Part shown: in pieces, positions 5,965 to 8,568 of the stretch
Position numbering within the stretch: position 1 is the first letter of the stretch
Layout: each line of letters starts with the position of its first letter
NCBI GenBank assembly: GCA_964495085.1
Contig: CAZBUK010000125.1
Coordinates: 1 to 8,568, forward strand
DNA: 8,568 bases
Source: CAZBUK01 sp964495085
GTDB taxonomy: Bacteria > Bacteroidota > Ignavibacteria > T3Sed10-11
Direction of reading: 5' to 3'
Made by a program: the position numbers and the translations under genes
Notes under the pieces: model-generated
Databases searched by the model: none
What the model saw: only the letters and a program-made list of their open reading frames with translations
Told to the model about the DNA's origin: nothing

Positions 5965-8354
5965 CCTAATAATACTTCTACGGTTGTCATGGATCCTTCA
6001 GGCATGAGCGGAAGAATTTTCCGGCATGATTCCGTATCGAATTCGTATATGCTTCCATTGATTTTAATCTCCTTGATGCCGTAACTCAGATGCTCCGGAT
6101 TTTTAACGGTAATTACATAGACCGCACCACGGAAGTAACGTCTGACGGAATACTCCTCCCAATCTGCGGGAATACACGGGTCTATTTGAAGTCCTTCGCG
6201 CACGGGGCGTACGCCGAGTATCCATTCAAGAGCTACCTTATACAACCATGCCGCTGAACCGGAATACCATGTCCACCCTCCCCGACCGTAAAATGCAGAT
6301 TCGGGACCTTCGATATTTCCGGAGGTTACATACGGTTCGGCAAAATACGTATCCGGTTTCCCGCCCCTCTTGACCGGATTAATTTTTGTAAACATCCGGT
6401 ATGCCGCATCCGCCCGGCGAATCATAGCTTCGGCGATAATCGTCCATGTCGCAGCATGGGTATAAACGCCTCCGTTCTCCCGCATCGAAGGACTGTACCG
6501 CGTCAGATATCCGATTTCTTCATCCGGAGTTTTATATGCCGGATAGAGCAGAAGAGGACCCACCTCGCTTTCAAGGTGTTCTTCAACCATATTCATCACT
6601 TGTTCAGCCCGCTCATTTTCTGCTACGCCTGCTAGTACTGCCCAGGTCTGTGCATTAAGATATATCCGTCCTTCCTTATTCTCCCTGCTTCCCAGTTTCT
6701 CCCCCGAATCTTTCGTCGCCCGGTAATACCATTCGCCATCCCACGCGACCTCGTTAAGCGTACGTTTAAGTACATCAGCCCGTTCTTTGTACATATCTCT
6801 TGTATCTTCATCACCGTAACGTTCCGCAATTTCCGAAAAATCGTTTAGAATTTTAGTAAGGAACAGTCCCAGCCAGACGGACTCGCCTTTCATACTAAGG
6901 CCGACTGCGCTTAATCCATCGTTCCAATCTCCCGCACCTATCAACGGTAATCCGCGATCGCTGAACCGCTCAAGAGATTTATCGATCGCCCGTATGCAAT
7001 GATCGTATAACGAAGCGGATTGTGGATCGTCTATAAACGGTTCATGCAGAGAAAGGATATTCAAGTCGTCCGTTTCATCCAGATAGCTTCTCAAAATAAA
7101 CGGAAGCCAGAGAAGATCGTCCGTCATCCCGGTCGGATGGCCCACTTCACTTATCGGGTGCCACCAATGATAGACCGTGCCGTCTTTGAACTGATGTCTG
7201 GCATGTAGAAGGATCTGGTTTTTTGTCTGTTCCGGGTCTGTGGGAAGAAATACCTGGCTATCCTGAAGCTGGTCTCTGAAACCATACGCGCCACCCATCT
7301 GATAATACGCGGTGCGTCCCCAGAGCCTTCCGGCGATCGCCTGATATCTGAGCCACGTATTCATCAGCATATTCATCGACTCGTCCGGTGTACGGACATT
7401 AAAATTTTCGAGCAAACGATCCCATCGATTGTGTACAGCTTCAAGTGCGTGATCGACTTCATTGTTGGATTTATATTTGCGGATCAGTTCTACCGCTTCG
7501 GTCCGTGAACGCGCTGCGCCGAGAGTAAATGAAATTTCTTTACTCTCCCCCGGTTTCAGTGTTACCTTCAATTTGAGATGGCCGATAGGATCAAGCCAGT
7601 TACCTGTTCGTTTCCCGGATTTCCCCGTCGATACCGCCGCGGGCATCCGTTGATTCATATACCTTCCGATAAAACTCTCCTTATCGGCATCATGTGCGGC
7701 GGGTTTAATGCTCGATGAATGGAATGCAGTATAATCCCAATTGGTATTCCAATGTCCGTTCGGTGCAGGAATCTCCCACAAGCGTTTTGTTGCAAACAGG
7801 GTGCCGAGTTGCGGATCGTACTCTGTTTCAATGAACGATTTATGAAACTCTCTGTGCCAATCGGGCGCCGCACCGAGACACCATTCAAAGTATGTATATA
7901 ACTCAAGCGTTCGTTTTCTGCGGGATAGATTATGTAAATTCAGCTTCCACAATTCGAGAGGTTCATCGAACGGAACAAATACAAGCAGTGAAGAGTCGAT
8001 GCCGTGATTCCTCGATCGGATGGTCGTATAACCGATTCCATGCCTGCACTCGTAAGCTTCGGGTTCGCTGCACACCGGCTTCCATCCGGCCGACCAGATT
8101 TTTAGGGATTCCGTATCTCTGACATAAATATACTTTCCCCATTCGTCCTTGATCAGATCCTGCTCCCATCGGGTAATCCTGTTCAGTTGCGCATGGGTTC
8201 TCCAGCTGTATCCGCTCCCTGTTTGCGATATGGTTACTCCATAATCGCCGTTGCTGAGAATGTTAATCCATGGTCTGGGTGTACGGGGCGTCGTTATAAC
8301 ATACTCCCTGCCGTCATCGGTAAAATATCCGTATTTCGTTTTAAATTTTGCCAA
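5961..8354 (-). CDS. GH94-family glycoside phosphorylase (cellobiose phosphorylase-like), cytoplasmic
   Basis: A 797-residue protein of the GH94 (former GT36) family, whose members use inorganic phosphate to split beta-glucosides into a sugar 1-phosphate and a shortened sugar. Seen: an N-terminal beta-sandwich (about 7-290) opening KYGYFTDDGREYVITTPRTP, with SQTGSGYSW at 43-51; a helical linker (about 295-322); an (alpha/alpha)6 catalytic domain (about 325-720); and a short C-terminal beta domain. The GDWNDG motif (475-480) carries the predicted general acid, probably D479. GFRDQLQD (358-365), the histidine in YTHAATW (H633) and YSGSAAW (697-703) match the family's substrate and phosphate site. 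There is no signal peptide, so it should be cytoplasmic. The length matches disaccharide phosphorylases (about 780-840 aa), not the roughly 1,100 aa of 1,2-beta-oligoglucan phosphorylases. GDWNDG followed by GESVWLG resembles the phosphorylase-like part of cyclic beta-1,2-glucan synthases. Start: TTG at 8354, because an in-frame TGA lies at 8366-8364 and no ATG or GTG lies between. It overlaps the next gene by ATGA. Family certain; substrate (sophorose or oligoglucan, cellobiose, cellobionic acid, other) open. Confidence 0.93.
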   Translation of the reverse strand: MAKFKTKYGYFTDDGREYVITTPRTPRPWINILSNGDYGVTISQTGSGYSWRTHAQLNRITRWEQDLIKDEWGKYIYVRDTESLKIWSAGWKPVCSEPEAYECRHGIGYTTIRSRNHGIDSSLLVFVPFDEPLELWKLNLHNLSRRKRTLELYTYFEWCLGAAPDWHREFHKSFIETEYDPQLGTLFATKRLWEIPAPNGHWNTNWDYTAFHSSSIKPAAHDADKESFIGRYMNQRMPAAVSTGKSGKRTGNWLDPIGHLKLKVTLKPGESKEISFTLGAARSRTEAVELIRKYKSNNEVDHALEAVHNRWDRLLENFNVRTPDESMNMLMNTWLRYQAIAGRLWGRTAYYQMGGAYGFRDQLQDSQVFLPTDPEQTKNQILLHARHQFKDGTVYHWWHPISEVGHPTGMTDDLLWLPFILRSYLDETDDLNILSLHEPFIDDPQSASLYDHCIRAIDKSLERFSDRGLPLIGAGDWNDGLSAVGLSMKGESVWLGLFLTKILNDFSEIAERYGDEDTRDMYKERADVLKRTLNEVAWDGEWYYRATKDSGEKLGSRENKEGRIYLNAQTWAVLAGVAENERAEQVMNMVEEHLESEVGPLLLYPAYKTPDEEIGYLTRYSPSMRENGGVYTHAATWTIIAEAMIRRADAAYRMFTKINPVKRGGKPDTYFAEPYVTSGNIEGPESAFYGRGGWTWYSGSAAWLYKVALEWILGVRPVREGLQIDPCIPADWEEYSVRRYFRGAVYVITVKNPEHLSYGIKEIKINGSIYEFDTESCRKILPLMPEGSMTTVEVLLG
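5964..5967 (-). promoter_or_regulatory. Ribosome binding site that favours the second ATG (5958) of the secreted GH144-like gene
   Basis: The minus strand reads TTAGGATGAGTATG. The AGGA overlaps the first ATG (5964) and so cannot serve it, but it lies 5 nt before the second ATG at 5958. Translation may start at 5958, giving a signal peptide beginning MHHLRYVALLLL. Alternatively, ribosomes finishing the phosphorylase at the overlapping TGA could restart at the first ATG. Confidence 0.5.
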
Positions 8355-8395
8355 TATATCTACTCAGTATCTGAATCTTGACGAAACGGTACATA

Positions 8396-8425
8396 ATATT
8401 ATTCTACTCTATTTATGGGTGTCAC
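8396..8425 (-). promoter_or_regulatory. Possible sigma70-like promoter of the operon
   Basis: On the minus strand GTGACA (8425-8420, five of six to the -35 consensus) is followed after 18 nt by TAATAT (8401-8396, four of six to the -10 consensus), about 42 nt before the TTG start of the phosphorylase. This is a by-eye match in AT-rich DNA, and promoter consensus differs among FCB bacteria. It is listed because an operon promoter is expected here. Confidence 0.25.
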
Positions 8426-8463
8426 TAACTGATGTTACGCAACAGAGATAATTTTGTAATTGA

Positions 8464-8479
8464 AGGGGTTAAAACCCCT
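8464..8479. repeat. Perfect inverted repeat AGGGGTT-AA-AACCCCT
   Basis: Two 7-bp perfect arms separated by AA; in RNA this would fold as a 5-bp GGGG/CCCC-based stem with a six-base A/T loop. No T-run follows on either strand, so it is not a typical intrinsic terminator. It is the innermost element of the inverted-repeat cluster upstream of the operon. Confidence 0.7.
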
Positions 8480-8493
8480 AATCAGGTGATGGT

Positions 8494-8506
8494 GACATCC
8501 GATGTC
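8494..8506. repeat. Short inverted repeat GACATC-C-GATGTC
   Basis: Perfect 6-bp arms with a one-base centre. With flanking GGT (8491-8493) and ACC (8510-8512) it can be extended into an imperfect hairpin with a small bulge. It could be an operator-like palindrome or part of a larger fold. The assignment is open. Confidence 0.5.
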
Positions 8507-8525
8507 CCCACCTTAAAAGGCGGGG
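8506..8525. repeat. Imperfect hairpin CCCC-A-CC-TTAAAA-GG-C-GGGG
   Basis: CCCC (8506-8509) can pair with GGGG (8522-8525) and CC (8511-8512) with GG (8519-8520), with one A/C mismatch and a TTAAAA loop. The GGGG arm is also used by the next inverted repeat, so the two folds exclude one another. Confidence 0.5.
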
Positions 8526-8560
8526 CTATTAAGTTCATTATAATCAGATCCATAGCCCCG
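8521..8560. repeat. Perfect 9-bp inverted repeat CGGGGCTAT ... ATAGCCCCG
   Basis: Arms at 8521-8529 and 8552-8560 are perfectly complementary, with a 22-nt AT-rich spacer. The bases after it (GCCTTCAG at the window edge) end in what looks like the left half of another hairpin, because GCCCCGGCC would pair if GGCCGGGGC followed outside the window. Together with the three repeats to its left this makes a compact structured block that could be a mobile-element end, a bidirectional terminator of the upstream gene, or a leader with alternative folds. Confidence 0.65.
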
Positions 8561-8568
8561 GCCTTCAG

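Noticed and set aside
8341..8394. A 17-codon minus-strand frame (MYRFVKIQ...) overlapping the TTG start of the phosphorylase, as a possible leader peptide
   Set aside because: No ribosome site, no run of a regulatory amino acid and no hairpin linked to it; such short frames are expected by chance.

Overview
The window is a fragment of a carbohydrate-degradation locus. All recognisable genes lie on the minus strand and are read from the right edge to the left edge: a cytoplasmic GH94-type glycoside phosphorylase (8354-5961), a secreted three-domain glucanase-like protein of the Glycoamylase/GH144 family (5964-4048), a lipoprotein of the same family (3943-2540), and a GH2 beta-glycosidase (2543 leftward) whose 3' end lies outside the window. 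Two of the three junctions are ATGA four-base overlaps, and the remaining gap is 104 nt without an evident terminator. The set therefore looks like one operon.

Organism: the GH144-like protein at 5964-4048 ends in a type IX secretion (Por-type) sorting domain containing the sequence NYPNPFNPETRI. This form of the tail is characteristic of FCB-superphylum lineages such as Ignavibacteriota, Calditrichota, KSB1, Marinimicrobia and related uncultured phyla. Base composition is near 45-50% GC by eye. I infer an FCB-group bacterium, probably not a classical Bacteroidales gut species, but I cannot name a genus.

Layout: 8355-8568 is non-coding. It holds a cluster of overlapping inverted repeats (8464-8560) and then a possible promoter (about 8396-8425) reading into the operon. 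The phosphorylase starts with TTG. The secreted GH144-like enzyme carries a signal peptide, a fibronectin III-like domain, the catalytic (alpha/alpha)6 domain and the sorting tail. The second GH144-like enzyme is a predicted SPII lipoprotein with longer loops in the catalytic domain. The GH2 enzyme has no signal peptide and keeps both catalytic glutamates.

Working model (inference): two surface or periplasmic enzymes cut a beta-glucan into short oligosaccharides. The best-characterised activity of GH144 is on beta-1,2-glucan. After import, the GH94 enzyme phosphorolyses the products to a sugar 1-phosphate, and the GH2 enzyme removes residual beta-linked sugars. No transporter, regulator or SusC/SusD pair is present in the window. 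The substrate is predicted from family membership only.
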